Shown one piece after another: positions 1 through 7,328 of a DNA stretch of 32,766 nt. The position numbers and the translations under genes are program-made. This stretch comes from an uncultured Gemmiger sp. (GTDB lineage Bacteria; Bacillota; Clostridia; Oscillospirales; Ruminococcaceae): assembly GCA_947628865.1 (NCBI GenBank), contig CANRBN010000004.1, positions 1 to 32,766 of the forward strand, read 5' to 3'. Each line of letters starts with the position of its first letter. The stretch's first letter is position 1. The notes beneath the pieces are model-generated. The model was not told the origin of the DNA and did not search any database. It saw nothing but the letters and a program-made list of their open reading frames with translations.

Positions 1-1196
1 AGGCTCGGGTAGGTGGGCGCGATGCGCAGGTGGCTGTCCTGCGGGTCTTTGCCGTAGGGGTAGGCGGCGCCGGCGCCGGTGAGCATCAGGCCGCAGCTTT
101 TGCACAGCTGCGCCACGCGCTTGGCGCAGCCCGGCAGCACATACAGGCTGATGAAGTAGCCGCCCTTGGGGTCGGTCCAGTGCGCGATGTCCCCGCAGGG
201 GGCCAGCTCCTCGCGGAACGCCGTTTTGACCGCGTCGAAGCAGGGCACCAGGCGGCGGCGGTGGCGCTGCATATGCGCGAGCACGCCCGCCTTGTTTTTG
301 AGAAAGTGCACATGCCGCAGCTGGTTCATCTTGTCATAGCTGATGATCATCGGCTCAAAGCGCTTGCAGACGTACTTCATCATGCCGGCGCTGCATCCCA
401 GCGCCGAGACGCCCGCGCCGGGGAACGTGATCTTGCTCGTCGAGGTGAACATGAACACCCGATCCTCGTGGCCGTAGGGCTCGCTCTCGCGCAGCAGCAC
501 AGCGGTCTCCTTGGGTTTGGTGGTCAGGTGGTGGACGATGTACGCCTCATCCCAGAAGATCTTGAAATCCGGCGCCGCGGTCTCCATGCGGGCAAAGCGC
601 TTGATGACCGCGTCGGAGTAGGTGATGCCGTCGGGGTTCGAGTACTGCGGCACGCACCAGATGCCCTTGATGGAGGCATCGGCGGCGACGAGCTTTTCGA
701 CCATGTCCATATCGGGGCCGTCGTCGTGCATGGGGATGTTGATCATCTCGAAGCCGAGCTCCTCGGTGATGCGGAAATGCCGGTCATACCCCGGCACGGG
801 GCACAGAAACTTGCGATCCGGCACCTGGCTCCACGGCTTTTCCGATTCCGGAAAGCCGAACATATAGCCGATGGTCATCAGGCTGTACATCAGCTGCAGG
901 CTGGAGTTGCCGCCCATGAACACTTCCTCGGGGCGGATGCCCATGACCTCGCCGAAAAGGGCGCGCGCCTCATACAGGCCCTCAAGGTTGCCGTAGTTGC
1001 GGGCGTCGGTGCCGTCGGCGGCGGTGTAATCGTCGAGCTTGAGCAGCTCCATCGCCAGGTTCATCTGGCGCGGGCCGGGCTTGCCGCGGGCCATGTTGAG
1101 GTTGAGGCCCTTTGCCTTGTAGCGCGCGTACTGCTCCTCCATGCGCGCTTTCTCCGCTTCAAGGGCTTTGCGATCCATCTTGAAATAATCGGCCAT
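1..1196 (-). CDS. AspT-type class I aminotransferase (3' end cut off by window edge)
   Basis: PLP-dependent aminotransferase of the subgroup typified by the Corynebacterium aspartate aminotransferase AspT (Asp_aminotransf family), probably interconverting aspartate or a related amino acid with its 2-oxo acid in the cytosol. The first 398 codons are present and the C-terminus lies outside the window. Family hallmarks visible are the N-terminal NMARGKPGPRQ and TDARNYGNLEG segments, LCPVPGYDRHF, the WDEAY motif (D216 to bind the pyridine nitrogen of PLP, Y219) and STSK with K255 as the Schiff-base lysine. The start ATG at 1194-1196 follows an AAAGGA ribosome binding site. A promoter lies at 1270-1298 and a leader hairpin at 1220-1256. 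Family assignment is firm; the exact substrate is inference. Confidence 0.88.
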   Translation of the reverse strand, partial: MADYFKMDRKALEAEKARMEEQYARYKAKGLNLNMARGKPGPRQMNLAMELLKLDDYTAADGTDARNYGNLEGLYEARALFGEVMGIRPEEVFMGGNSSLQLMYSLMTIGYMFGFPESEKPWSQVPDRKFLCPVPGYDRHFRITEELGFEMINIPMHDDGPDMDMVEKLVAADASIKGIWCVPQYSNPDGITYSDAVIKRFARMETAAPDFKIFWDEAYIVHHLTTKPKETAVLLRESEPYGHEDRVFMFTSTSKITFPGAGVSALGCSAGMMKYVCKRFEPMIISYDKMNQLRHVHFLKNKAGVLAHMQRHRRRLVPCFDAVKTAFREELAPCGDIAHWTDPKGGYFISLYVLPGCAKRVAQLCKSCGLMLTGAGAAYPYGKDPQDSHLRIAPTYPS

Positions 1197-1219
1197 ACAG
1201 ATCCTTTCTTTCCGCTGGC

Positions 1220-1256
1220 GCGGCACGCACCCACTATCTTGTGCATACCGTGCCGC
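1220..1256 (-). other. Leader hairpin of the aminotransferase mRNA
   Basis: Inverted repeat GCGGCACG ... CGTGCCGC in the roughly 70-nt leader between the predicted transcription start and the ATG, with a nested GCAC/GTGC pair. There is no run of T after it, so it is not a terminator. It could be a stability or regulatory hairpin; function unknown. Confidence 0.4.
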
Positions 1257-1269
1257 ACAGATACAATTA

Positions 1270-1298
1270 AGTATATACGATAGCCGCCAAAGATACAA
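1270..1298 (-). promoter_or_regulatory. Sigma-A promoter of the aminotransferase gene
   Basis: Read on the minus strand: -35 TTGTAT (1293-1298), 17-nt spacer, -10 TATACT (1270-1275). Transcription should start near 1263, giving a leader of about 70 nt to the ATG at 1196. Confidence 0.7.
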
Positions 1299-1330
1299 GC
1301 GTTTTTTGGCAGTTTTTCCCCCGAAAAGGG

Positions 1331-1360
1331 AAAAAACCGGCCCGGGCAGCGCTGCCCGGG
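1331..1360 (-). terminator. Rho-independent terminator of tRNA-Leu
   Basis: A perfect 20-base inverted repeat (CCCGGGCAGC/GCTGCCCGGG, 1341-1360) is followed on the minus strand by CCGG and six T (1331-1336). It lies directly downstream of tRNA-Leu. Confidence 0.85.
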
Positions 1361-1372
1361 CTGTTTTGCCGA

Positions 1373-1456
1373 TGCCGCCGGCGGGGATCGAACCCGCACG
1401 GTGTTGCCACCGAGGGATTTTAAGTCCCTTGCGTCTGCCAGTTCCGCCACGGCGGC
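1373..1456 (-). tRNA. tRNA-Leu(UAA)
   Basis: An 84-nt cloverleaf with a class II long variable arm. Acceptor stem GCCGCCG/CGGCGGC, D-arm GGCGGAACTGGCAGACGC, anticodon stem GGGAC.../..CCC enclosing the loop with anticodon TAA, and T-arm GCGGGTTCGATCCCCGC. The discriminator base is A, as expected for tRNA-Leu. The 3' CCA is not encoded (the next bases read TC), so it must be added by the CCA-adding enzyme. The gene stands alone with its own promoter and terminator. Confidence 0.96.
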
Positions 1457-1472
1457 GCGCTCGGCGTTTTTT

Positions 1473-1501
1473 ATTGTAACGCGGCGGAGGGCAAATGTCA
1501 A
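1473..1501 (-). promoter_or_regulatory. Strong promoter of tRNA-Leu
   Basis: Minus strand: consensus -35 TTGACA (1496-1501), 17-nt spacer, -10 TACAAT (1473-1478), about 17 bases ahead of the mature tRNA 5' end. The close match to consensus suits a stable RNA gene. Confidence 0.88.
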
Positions 1502-1516
1502 ATGCGGGCAGGCCGC

Positions 1517-1544
1517 TTGCAAACCGGCGCGATTGTGGTACACT
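1517..1544 (+). promoter_or_regulatory. Promoter of the RluA-family gene
   Basis: Plus strand: -35 TTGCAA (1517-1522), 16-nt spacer, -10 TACACT (1539-1544). It is divergent to the tRNA-Leu promoter and ends about 30 bases before the GTG start. Confidence 0.6.
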
Positions 1545-1574
1545 GGTAAAAAAGACAGCGGGAGGAAAAACGCC

Positions 1575-2468
1575 GTGCGGGAACTGATCTTTGACGACGC
1601 AAAGCCGATGCGGCTGGATGCCTGGCTGCTGCGGCGATTCCCGGCCCTGCGCGCCGGCACGCTGCACAAGGCTGTGCGGGAGAACAAACTCAAGCTCAAC
1701 GGCCAAAAGACGCCGCTGTCCGCTCTGCTGCGCCGCGGCGACAGCGTGCAGCTCTATCTGCGCGAGGAGCAGCTCTGCCCGCCGGCGGTCTTTGTGTATG
1801 AGGACGCCGAGCTCCTTATCGCCGACAAGCCCGCCGGCATCGCCGTCGAGGGCGAGGGCGACACGCTGCTGGCCCGCGCGGTGCAAACGCTGGCCGCACG
1901 CGGCGAGACTGCGCCCCCGCGCCTGTGCCATCGGCTCGACACCGGCACGAGCGGGCTGGTGCTGTTGGCCAAAACACCGCAGGCCGAGGCTTTTTTGACC
2001 GCCGCCATCAAGGAACGCGCCATCGGCAAGCGGTATTTGTGTGTGACGCTCGGCGCGCCGCAGCCGCCCGCCGCCGTGCTGCGCGGCTGGCTGCGCAAGG
2101 ATGCCGCAAGGGGGACGGTGACGGTGCTCCCCCGCCCCGCCCCCGGCGCCAAGGAGATCGTGACCGGGTATGAGACGCTCGCCGTGAGCGGGCAGCTGGC
2201 GCTGCTCAAGGTCGATCTGGTGACGGGGCGCACGCACCAGATCCGCGCCCATCTTGCCAGCATCGGCTGCCCGATCCTGGGCGACGGCAAGTACGGCAGC
2301 AACGCCGCCAACCGGCGGTATCACATGAGATACCAGGCGCTCTGCGCGTGGGAGCTTATCTTCCCGCCGAAAATCGCGGACGAGCGGTTCGCGTATCTGG
2401 CCGGAAAGGTCTTCCACGCGCCGGAGCCATGGTATGCGCAACAGATGCGGGATGGCACGCTGGAATGA
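1575..2468 (+). CDS. RluA-family pseudouridine synthase
   Basis: Isomerises specific uridines in rRNA or tRNA to pseudouridine. The protein has 297 residues, usual for the RluA/RluC/RluD family. An N-terminal S4-like RNA-binding region (residues about 10-65, RLDAWLLRRF ... LNGQKTPLSALLRRGD) precedes the catalytic domain. The domain carries the family signature HRLDTGTSGLVLLAKT, whose aspartate is the catalytic nucleophile, and the conserved RTHQIRAHLASIGCPILGD segment. The GTG start at 1575 is chosen because GGGAGGAAAA sits 6-7 bases before it; an open frame extends further upstream but runs through the tRNA gene. It is the only complete plus-strand protein gene in the window and faces the galactanase gene convergently. 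Which uridine it modifies cannot be told from sequence alone. Confidence 0.93.
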   Translation: MRELIFDDAKPMRLDAWLLRRFPALRAGTLHKAVRENKLKLNGQKTPLSALLRRGDSVQLYLREEQLCPPAVFVYEDAELLIADKPAGIAVEGEGDTLLARAVQTLAARGETAPPRLCHRLDTGTSGLVLLAKTPQAEAFLTAAIKERAIGKRYLCVTLGAPQPPAAVLRGWLRKDAARGTVTVLPRPAPGAKEIVTGYETLAVSGQLALLKVDLVTGRTHQIRAHLASIGCPILGDGKYGSNAANRRYHMRYQALCAWELIFPPKIADERFAYLAGKVFHAPEPWYAQQMRDGTLE

Positions 2469-2645
2469 TGCAGGGCTCCACCCGCCAAAAGCCGCCCGCG
2501 GGGGGGGCGCAGACTGTCGAAAAAGGTGTTTTCTGAATCCATCGGCCTCGGCTGACATGTTCGCGCCCGCAGGCGCACGTCGGAGGCCAACCGCGCAAAG
2601 CGCGGCTCTTAGGCCGGAGACGCAGACGAGGACGATACCTCTAGA

Positions 2646-2696
2646 GCAAAAAATGCCGTTCGAGTCGCCTTTAGGCATGAGAACGACATTTTTTGC
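2646..2696. terminator. Bidirectional terminator between rluA-like and galactanase genes
   Basis: The arms 2646-2661 and 2681-2696 pair over 16 positions with one mismatch. Because the outer part is A6 on one side and T6 on the other, the hairpin has a T-run in both directions. It suits the convergent genes ending at 2468 (+) and 2846 (-). The 19-base loop contains a small GCC-TTTA-GGC inner stem. Confidence 0.6.
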
Positions 2697-2793
2697 GACG
2701 GGGTGTGTCCAAGAGAGGGGTGCAGGCGGACTGGCGCAGCCAGCAAAGCCGAACCCCTCTTTTGCAGCGTGTCGAGTTTCTCGACACGCTGAG

Positions 2794-2830
2794 CCGCCCG
2801 CCCGGCAAAACCGGGCGGGCGGTGCTGTTT
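2794..2830 (+). terminator. GC-rich terminator-like hairpin
   Basis: A perfect 12-bp stem CCGCCCGCCCGG/CCGGGCGGGCGG with a CAAAA loop, followed on the plus strand by TGCTGTTTTG. The short interrupted T-run makes it a weaker candidate than the element at 2646-2696. It also lies just past the stop of the minus-strand galactanase gene. Confidence 0.4.
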
Positions 2831-2845
2831 TGTTGCGGCGGCAGT

Positions 2846-5800
2846 TTACTTGCGCTTTTTGATGCCATACCCGGCAGCGGCAAGGCCCAGCAAAGATACT
2901 GCCAGGGCCAGGCTCAGGGCCGCGACGGGCGCGGGGTCATCGGTCTGCGGGATGGTCACCGCAGGCGCCGGAGTGGGCGCAGGCGCCGGGGTGGGCGTAG
3001 GCGCCGCAAGCGCCGTTACGGTAAAGACGGCGGTAGCGCTGCCATCCGTGGCCAGATAGGTGATGGTATGGTCGCCCGGGGCCAGCGTTTTGATGTACTC
3101 CGCCCGGATGCGAACGTATGTGCTTCCGGCCCAGGCCGTATACTGATCGGCCGGAACGGTTTTACCGTCGATCTGGAGACCGCGGAACTTATCGAGATCC
3201 ATGTTGGCGCGGAACTGAGCATCCTGGCCCTGCTCGATGCTGACTGTCTGGTCAGCGCCCTCGATCACTTCATAGATCTCCGGCAGCGGCGTGGCGGTCG
3301 GCTCCGGGCTCTCGGTCGGCACAGGGGTGGCGGTCGGCTCCGGGCTCTCGGACGGCGTCGGGGTCTCGGTCGGCTCCGGGGTCTCGCTTGGCGTCGGGGT
3401 CTCGGTCGGCTCCGGGCTCTCGCTTGGCGTCGGGGTGGGTTCCGGCGTTTTTTCGGTCACATACAGATAAAGCTCATCGACGTTGCCCCATCCCTCGGCC
3501 TGGGCATCCACACACACGCGCAGCTGCACCGCGGCGGCGGCCTCCAGGGTAAAGGCGATCTGCGGGGTCTGCCAGTTGTGCCAACCGTTCATGGCGACAG
3601 GCTCGCACTTGGCCAGCACATTGCCATCGGCGTCCAGCACTTCCAGCCACACATTGCTCTTTTCGCCCTGCGCCTGCACGCTGAACGTGTATGTGCCGGC
3701 ATCCAGCTGCACCGGATCCTTGAGGGCGGCGGTGCCGGTAAAGGCTTTCGAATCCCACCAGTGCAGGCTGTTGACGCCATCCGAGGAATTGCCTTCGTCC
3801 GCCCGGATGTCCATCTTGTCCAGCACGAACGCATCGCGCGCATCCACGGTCGCCACATCGGCCGGCAGCAGGTTGGGCATGACGACGGTGATGGTGGCGG
3901 TCGTTTCCCCGTCCGGCTTGCCGCTGTAGTTCCCGGAGTCCACCGTTTTGCTGAACTTGACGGTGCCGCGCACCGTCACCTTGCCGGGCTTGCCCGTATC
4001 GGCGGCGATATCGTCGGCATTCCAGGTCACAGGCTCCGCCACGGGGGCGCCGCTGTTGTAGGTCACCTCGACGGTCGCGGGCAGCGCCGCGGCCAGATCC
4101 TCGCCGGCGGTGAGGCGCGCGGTAAAGGCGGCGATCTTTTCTACCGAGACCTTATCGGTCACGGCGCCGGTGTAAACATAGTTGTACACATGCAGGCTTT
4201 CAAGCGGGGTGCCATCGGGGCGGAAGAACGCCTCGTTGTCGACGGCGGAGCCGCCGTACCACTTGCCGGCATCGTCGGGATCATACTCGTTGGCATAGCT
4301 GGCCGCCCAGCCGCTGCCGTACGTCTCCCATTTCGTGCTGTTTTCAGCCACCTTTGCCTTGTACGCCTCACCGGTCAGGCCGATGGTATTGCCGACCGTG
4401 ATCCAGGCCGGCTCCCAGTAGAACACGCCCAGGCCGCCCGCCTCGTTCACGGCATTGATCATGTTGCGGATCGCGGTGGCCTGCCCCTGCGGGGTAAAGG
4501 GCTCGGTCGCGGTCGCGGCGGTATCGTTGTTGCCCTCGCGGACCGTGTTGGGATGCCCGTCGGAATCCTCCAGCGTATAGGCATAGCTCGTCTCGGCGAC
4601 CATCACCTGCTTGCCGTACTTGGAAATAACGGTCTCAAATTCTGTTTTCAGGTTTTGCAGCGTGCCGTGCCAGTAGGGGTAGCAGCTGGTGGCAAGGATA
4701 TCATAATCGACCTGATTGTCGCTGAGGTTTTTGGCCCAGGCGGTCACGTTGCCTCTTTCGGGGTTGGTGACGTGAATGACGACCTTTGTATCGGGATCAT
4801 AGGCCTTGACCGCCTCGGCGCCGCTTTGGAACAGCGCGCACATGTTGGCGGTGCCTGTTTCGCCCACGAAGCCGCCGGTCGTCTCATTGCCGACCTGCAC
4901 CATCGCGACGGTATCCTTTTGGGGGTCGATCGTCTCGAGCGCGGTACCGATGAACTTCTTGACCTCGGTCTTCTTTTGCTCCAGCGAGTATGCCTCCCAG
5001 CCCTTGGGGGCCTGCTGCTTGCCGGGATCCGCCCAGAAGTCCGACACATGGAAATCGATCAGCACCTGGAGCCCCGCCTTGCGGCAGGCATCCACGATGG
5101 TCTTGGCCTTTGCGACATCATTGTTGCCGCCGCCGTAGCCGTGACCGTCGCTGTCATAGGGGTCGTTCCAGACGCGCACGCGGACATGGGTGATGCCCTG
5201 CGACCGGATAAAGCTGCAGAATGTCTCAACATCGCTGATGGTGTTGCCGTCCCAGTTCTTGTAGACGACGCCGCTTTGAAATTCCGAGATGATGGAGGAG
5301 ATGTCCCAGCCGAAGATGAAATCCTCGGGCAGATCCTTTACATACTCGACGTTGAGCTCGCCCTGGACGGGTTCCGGGGCCGGGGTGTCGGGCTCCGGCT
5401 CGCTGACTGTGTATTGCAGCGCAGCTTTTATCAGCGATACCCAGCTGTTGGGGTCTGTTTTATCGCTCAGCTCGCTGACGAGATAATATGTGCCGGCGGA
5501 GGGCAGGGTGACCTCGGCGTTATAGCTGTTCGCATCGGAGATGGCGGCATCATCCCTGCCGTCTGTATGCTCCCAATGATTCGACCAGATGGAATAGCCA
5601 AGCGTTTCTTTGGCGTCTGCCCCATCGGCAAAGGCGTAGGCGTTCACCGCCACCTTGGCACCGGGCTCCAGCGTCGCGCCGCTGTCGGGGTCGGCGTCCA
5701 CGGCAAGGATGTAGACCGTTTGGGTATCGGTCTTGCGGTAAACCGTCAGCGTCTCTGACGCCAGCTCTTTCCAGGACGATGGATCCGTCACGTCGTAGAG

Positions 5801-6529
5801 CGAGGCCTTGACTGTATAGGTGCCGTCAACATCCAGCGCCGCATAGTTTGCCGTTGTGCTGTTGTTTTCAGCGAAATTGGAGGAGGAGCCCTCTGGCTTG
5901 CCCTCGAACCATACGGCAAACCCATACGTCTTGCCGTCAATGGCGATCTCATCGGTGCCGTTGCCGGCGGTGGGCCGCACGCCGAATTTGTCTGCGCCAT
6001 CCATGGCAGGCACCAGCTCCAGCGTGTATACCGGGGCCGCCGCGGCGGCCGAAACAGTCACATCGACGCTATGATAGGCGATGTATCCGCCTTCCGCGTC
6101 CTCCAGCTTGGCCGCCAAATGGTAGGTGCCCACAGCGTTCAGCGTGATGCCCGTGGTGAACACCGTACCGGAATCATCAGCCACCGCAGCGTCTGTGGGA
6201 GCATTTGCATCCCATGTGTCCGCATAGAACCACAGCCGCAGGTGTTGCCCCTCCAGGTCGGTGACCGGTGTGCCATCCTTGGCATTGACCTGTGCCGTCA
6301 GGGTGACGGTTTCACCGACCGTTGCCTCGGTCTTATCGGCCTGCAGCGTGACGGAGAAGTCATCCGCCGCGTAAATGGCCGCCGGCAGCGGTGTATCGAC
6401 CCCTGCAGGGGTCGACGGCGACAGTGGCGCCGTCTCGGCCACCGCAGGCAGGGCGCAGGCCACCGCCAGGGCAGCCGCCGTCACAAAGCAGCCCAAACGC
6501 TGCCAGAAATGGCATGGATCCCTATGCAT
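2846..6529 (-). CDS. Secreted, multi-domain GH53 endo-beta-1,4-galactanase
   Basis: Predicted arabinogalactan endo-beta-1,4-galactanase that cleaves galactan side chains of pectin outside the cell. The 1227 residues read as: signal peptide (1-31, ALPAVAE cleavage region); three beta-sandwich-like modules (about 56-163, 165-268, 270-380); GH53 catalytic domain (about 400-770) with acid/base E549 in VQVGNET and nucleophile E646 in MVAETSY; Ig-like Big_4 domain (about 790-886); galactan-binding CBM61-like domain (about 887-1030); Pro-Thr-Glu linker of four 12-residue repeats; X2-like domain (about 1086-1173); second Pro-rich linker; sorting-like motif IPQTD (1193-1197), hydrophobic segment and KKRK tail. 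The ATG at 6527-6529 follows AGGGGAG. It stands alone, with no sugar transporter or regulator adjacent. The GH53 call is firm; CBM61 and X2 are by resemblance. Confidence 0.92.
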   Translation of the reverse strand: MHRDPCHFWQRLGCFVTAAALAVACALPAVAETAPLSPSTPAGVDTPLPAAIYAADDFSVTLQADKTEATVGETVTLTAQVNAKDGTPVTDLEGQHLRLWFYADTWDANAPTDAAVADDSGTVFTTGITLNAVGTYHLAAKLEDAEGGYIAYHSVDVTVSAAAAAPVYTLELVPAMDGADKFGVRPTAGNGTDEIAIDGKTYGFAVWFEGKPEGSSSNFAENNSTTANYAALDVDGTYTVKASLYDVTDPSSWKELASETLTVYRKTDTQTVYILAVDADPDSGATLEPGAKVAVNAYAFADGADAKETLGYSIWSNHWEHTDGRDDAAISDANSYNAEVTLPSAGTYYLVSELSDKTDPNSWVSLIKAALQYTVSEPEPDTPAPEPVQGELNVEYVKDLPEDFIFGWDISSIISEFQSGVVYKNWDGNTISDVETFCSFIRSQGITHVRVRVWNDPYDSDGHGYGGGNNDVAKAKTIVDACRKAGLQVLIDFHVSDFWADPGKQQAPKGWEAYSLEQKKTEVKKFIGTALETIDPQKDTVAMVQVGNETTGGFVGETGTANMCALFQSGAEAVKAYDPDTKVVIHVTNPERGNVTAWAKNLSDNQVDYDILATSCYPYWHGTLQNLKTEFETVISKYGKQVMVAETSYAYTLEDSDGHPNTVREGNNDTAATATEPFTPQGQATAIRNMINAVNEAGGLGVFYWEPAWITVGNTIGLTGEAYKAKVAENSTKWETYGSGWAASYANEYDPDDAGKWYGGSAVDNEAFFRPDGTPLESLHVYNYVYTGAVTDKVSVEKIAAFTARLTAGEDLAAALPATVEVTYNSGAPVAEPVTWNADDIAADTGKPGKVTVRGTVKFSKTVDSGNYSGKPDGETTATITVVMPNLLPADVATVDARDAFVLDKMDIRADEGNSSDGVNSLHWWDSKAFTGTAALKDPVQLDAGTYTFSVQAQGEKSNVWLEVLDADGNVLAKCEPVAMNGWHNWQTPQIAFTLEAAAAVQLRVCVDAQAEGWGNVDELYLYVTEKTPEPTPTPSESPEPTETPTPSETPEPTETPTPSESPEPTATPVPTESPEPTATPLPEIYEVIEGADQTVSIEQGQDAQFRANMDLDKFRGLQIDGKTVPADQYTAWAGSTYVRIRAEYIKTLAPGDHTITYLATDGSATAVFTVTALAAPTPTPAPAPTPAPAVTIPQTDDPAPVAALSLALAVSLLGLAAAGYGIKKRK
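3291..3434 (-). repeat. Four tandem 36-bp repeats coding a Pro-Thr-Ser-Glu linker
   Basis: Units at 3291-3326, 3327-3362, 3363-3398 and 3399-3434 share GTCGGCTCCGGG with small differences and encode 12-residue units of the type TPSESPEPTETP inside the galactanase. They form a flexible, probably extended spacer between the CBM61-like and X2-like domains. The in-frame 36-bp period means unit number can change without breaking the gene. Confidence 0.85.
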
Positions 6530-6722
6530 AACGATCTCCCCTTATTTTGTTTTTTTGCCCGGTGTGCACAAAACACTATTGTACATGATACCACTTTTTT
6601 CTGTATGGAGAAAGATTCTTTTTTCGATTTTCGATTTTTTCACTATTGCACAAATCACAGCGGAAAAACACAAGTAAAATGCCCAAAACCGGGACGAGCG
6701 TCCCCGCGGGTCCCGGCTGTTG
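6530..6722 (-). promoter_or_regulatory. A+T-rich upstream region of the galactanase gene with a repeated motif
   Basis: This unusually A+T-rich stretch lies before the galactanase start. The 11-base motif GTRCAATAGTG occurs twice on the minus strand, 67 bases apart (6574-6584 GTACAATAGTG and 6641-6651 GTGCAATAGTG). Each includes a -10-like sequence (TACAAT, TGCAAT), but no convincing -35 box was found at the right distance. The pair could be an operator for carbohydrate control or two promoters. The left terminator of rnmV occupies 6685-6716. Confidence 0.35.
6685..6716 (-). terminator. Terminator after rnmV
   Basis: Minus strand: CCGGGAC ... GTCCCGG stem (6710-6716/6689-6695) followed by TTTT (6685-6688). 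It lies just past the rnmV stop at 6723 and closes the alaS-to-rnmV gene set. Confidence 0.6.
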
Positions 6723-7328
6723 TCACGCGCCGTTTTCCAGCTGCGCGGCGAGCGATGCGCGCGTGTAGAGCGTGTTGAGCACCTGCAAAAGCGCCTTTTT
6801 GCCCAGCCGCGGGGGCAGGCCCAGCGCGCGCAGGAAAGCGTACCGCCGTGCGCGGGCGTCCGGCGTGCCGGAAAGCCCCCATTCGTAGAGGTCAGTGTAG
6901 GTGATGGGCGCGCGCTGCGCCGCCGCGGGCGGCGCGCTCTCGCCTTGCAGGGCGTTTTGCAGCGCTTGCAGCAGCAATTCGTCCGGCACGCCCTCGACGC
7001 CGAGCAGGCCCTCCCTGCCGGGCTCCGGCTTGCGGCGCTCCTTGCCGGGCAGCGCGGGCACATAGGCGTGGCGGACGTTTTCGGCGCCGGCCAGCTGCGC
7101 CACGAAATGCCGGATGCGAAAGCCCGCGGCGTCGGGGTCGGTCAGGATGAGCAGCCCCTGCGCCGCCGCCACGCGCCGGAACAGCGCCTGCATCTGTTTG
7201 TCCTTGAAAATGGCGAAGCCGTCGGTCGTGAGGATGGCGGCGTCCACCAGGTTCGCGAGCCGCGCGGCGTCATAGCGGCCCTCCACGACGAGTGCGCGCC
7301 GCAGGGCGAGCTTTTGCGGCGCGCTCAC
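6723..7328 (-). CDS. rnmV: Ribonuclease M5 (TOPRIM-domain 5S rRNA maturase)
   Basis: Cleaves the 5S rRNA precursor in Gram-positive bacteria. The 201-residue protein is close to the usual size. The TOPRIM domain occupies the N-terminal half: VVEGRYDA with the catalytic glutamate E16, TTDGFAIF, then TDPDAAG with D64 and D66. The conserved segment GKERRKPEPGREGLLGVEGVPDE follows, then a helical C-terminal part of the DUF4093 type. The GTG at 7326-7328 is chosen because it overlaps the holA stop in a GTGA arrangement, pointing to translational coupling. Another GTG at 7353-7355 is possible but has no better ribosome binding site. It is the last gene before a terminator. Confidence 0.85.
   Translation of the reverse strand: MSAPQKLALRRALVVEGRYDAARLANLVDAAILTTDGFAIFKDKQMQALFRRVAAAQGLLILTDPDAAGFRIRHFVAQLAGAENVRHAYVPALPGKERRKPEPGREGLLGVEGVPDELLLQALQNALQGESAPPAAAQRAPITYTDLYEWGLSGTPDARARRYAFLRALGLPPRLGKKALLQVLNTLYTRASLAAQLENGA

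Larger units (their letters stand above)
2469..2845. repeat. Intergenic cluster of strong hairpins between convergent genes
   Basis: No gene is supported in these 377 bases. They hold at least five inverted repeats: CCGCGC-AAA-GCGCGG (2591-2605); a 16-bp arm pair with one mismatch (2646-2661/2681-2696); AGAGGGGT/ACCCCTCT (2714-2721/2753-2760) enclosing CTGGC/GCCAG; AGCGTGTCGAG-TTT-CTCGACACGCT (2766-2790); and a 12-bp perfect GC stem (2794-2805/2811-2822). Such a density suggests a palindromic repeat element in addition to terminators. Copies elsewhere in the genome would be needed to prove that. Confidence 0.6.

Noticed and set aside
1401-1574. Longer RluA-family protein starting at 1401
   Set aside because: The extension overlaps tRNA-Leu and its promoter, while GTG 1575 has a proper ribosome binding site and fits the family length.
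2693-5758. A very long open frame on the plus strand opposite the galactanase gene
   Set aside because: It is antisense to a recognised GH53 protein, has no ribosome binding site and its translation is low-complexity Arg/Gly/His-rich, as expected from a G+C-rich shadow frame.
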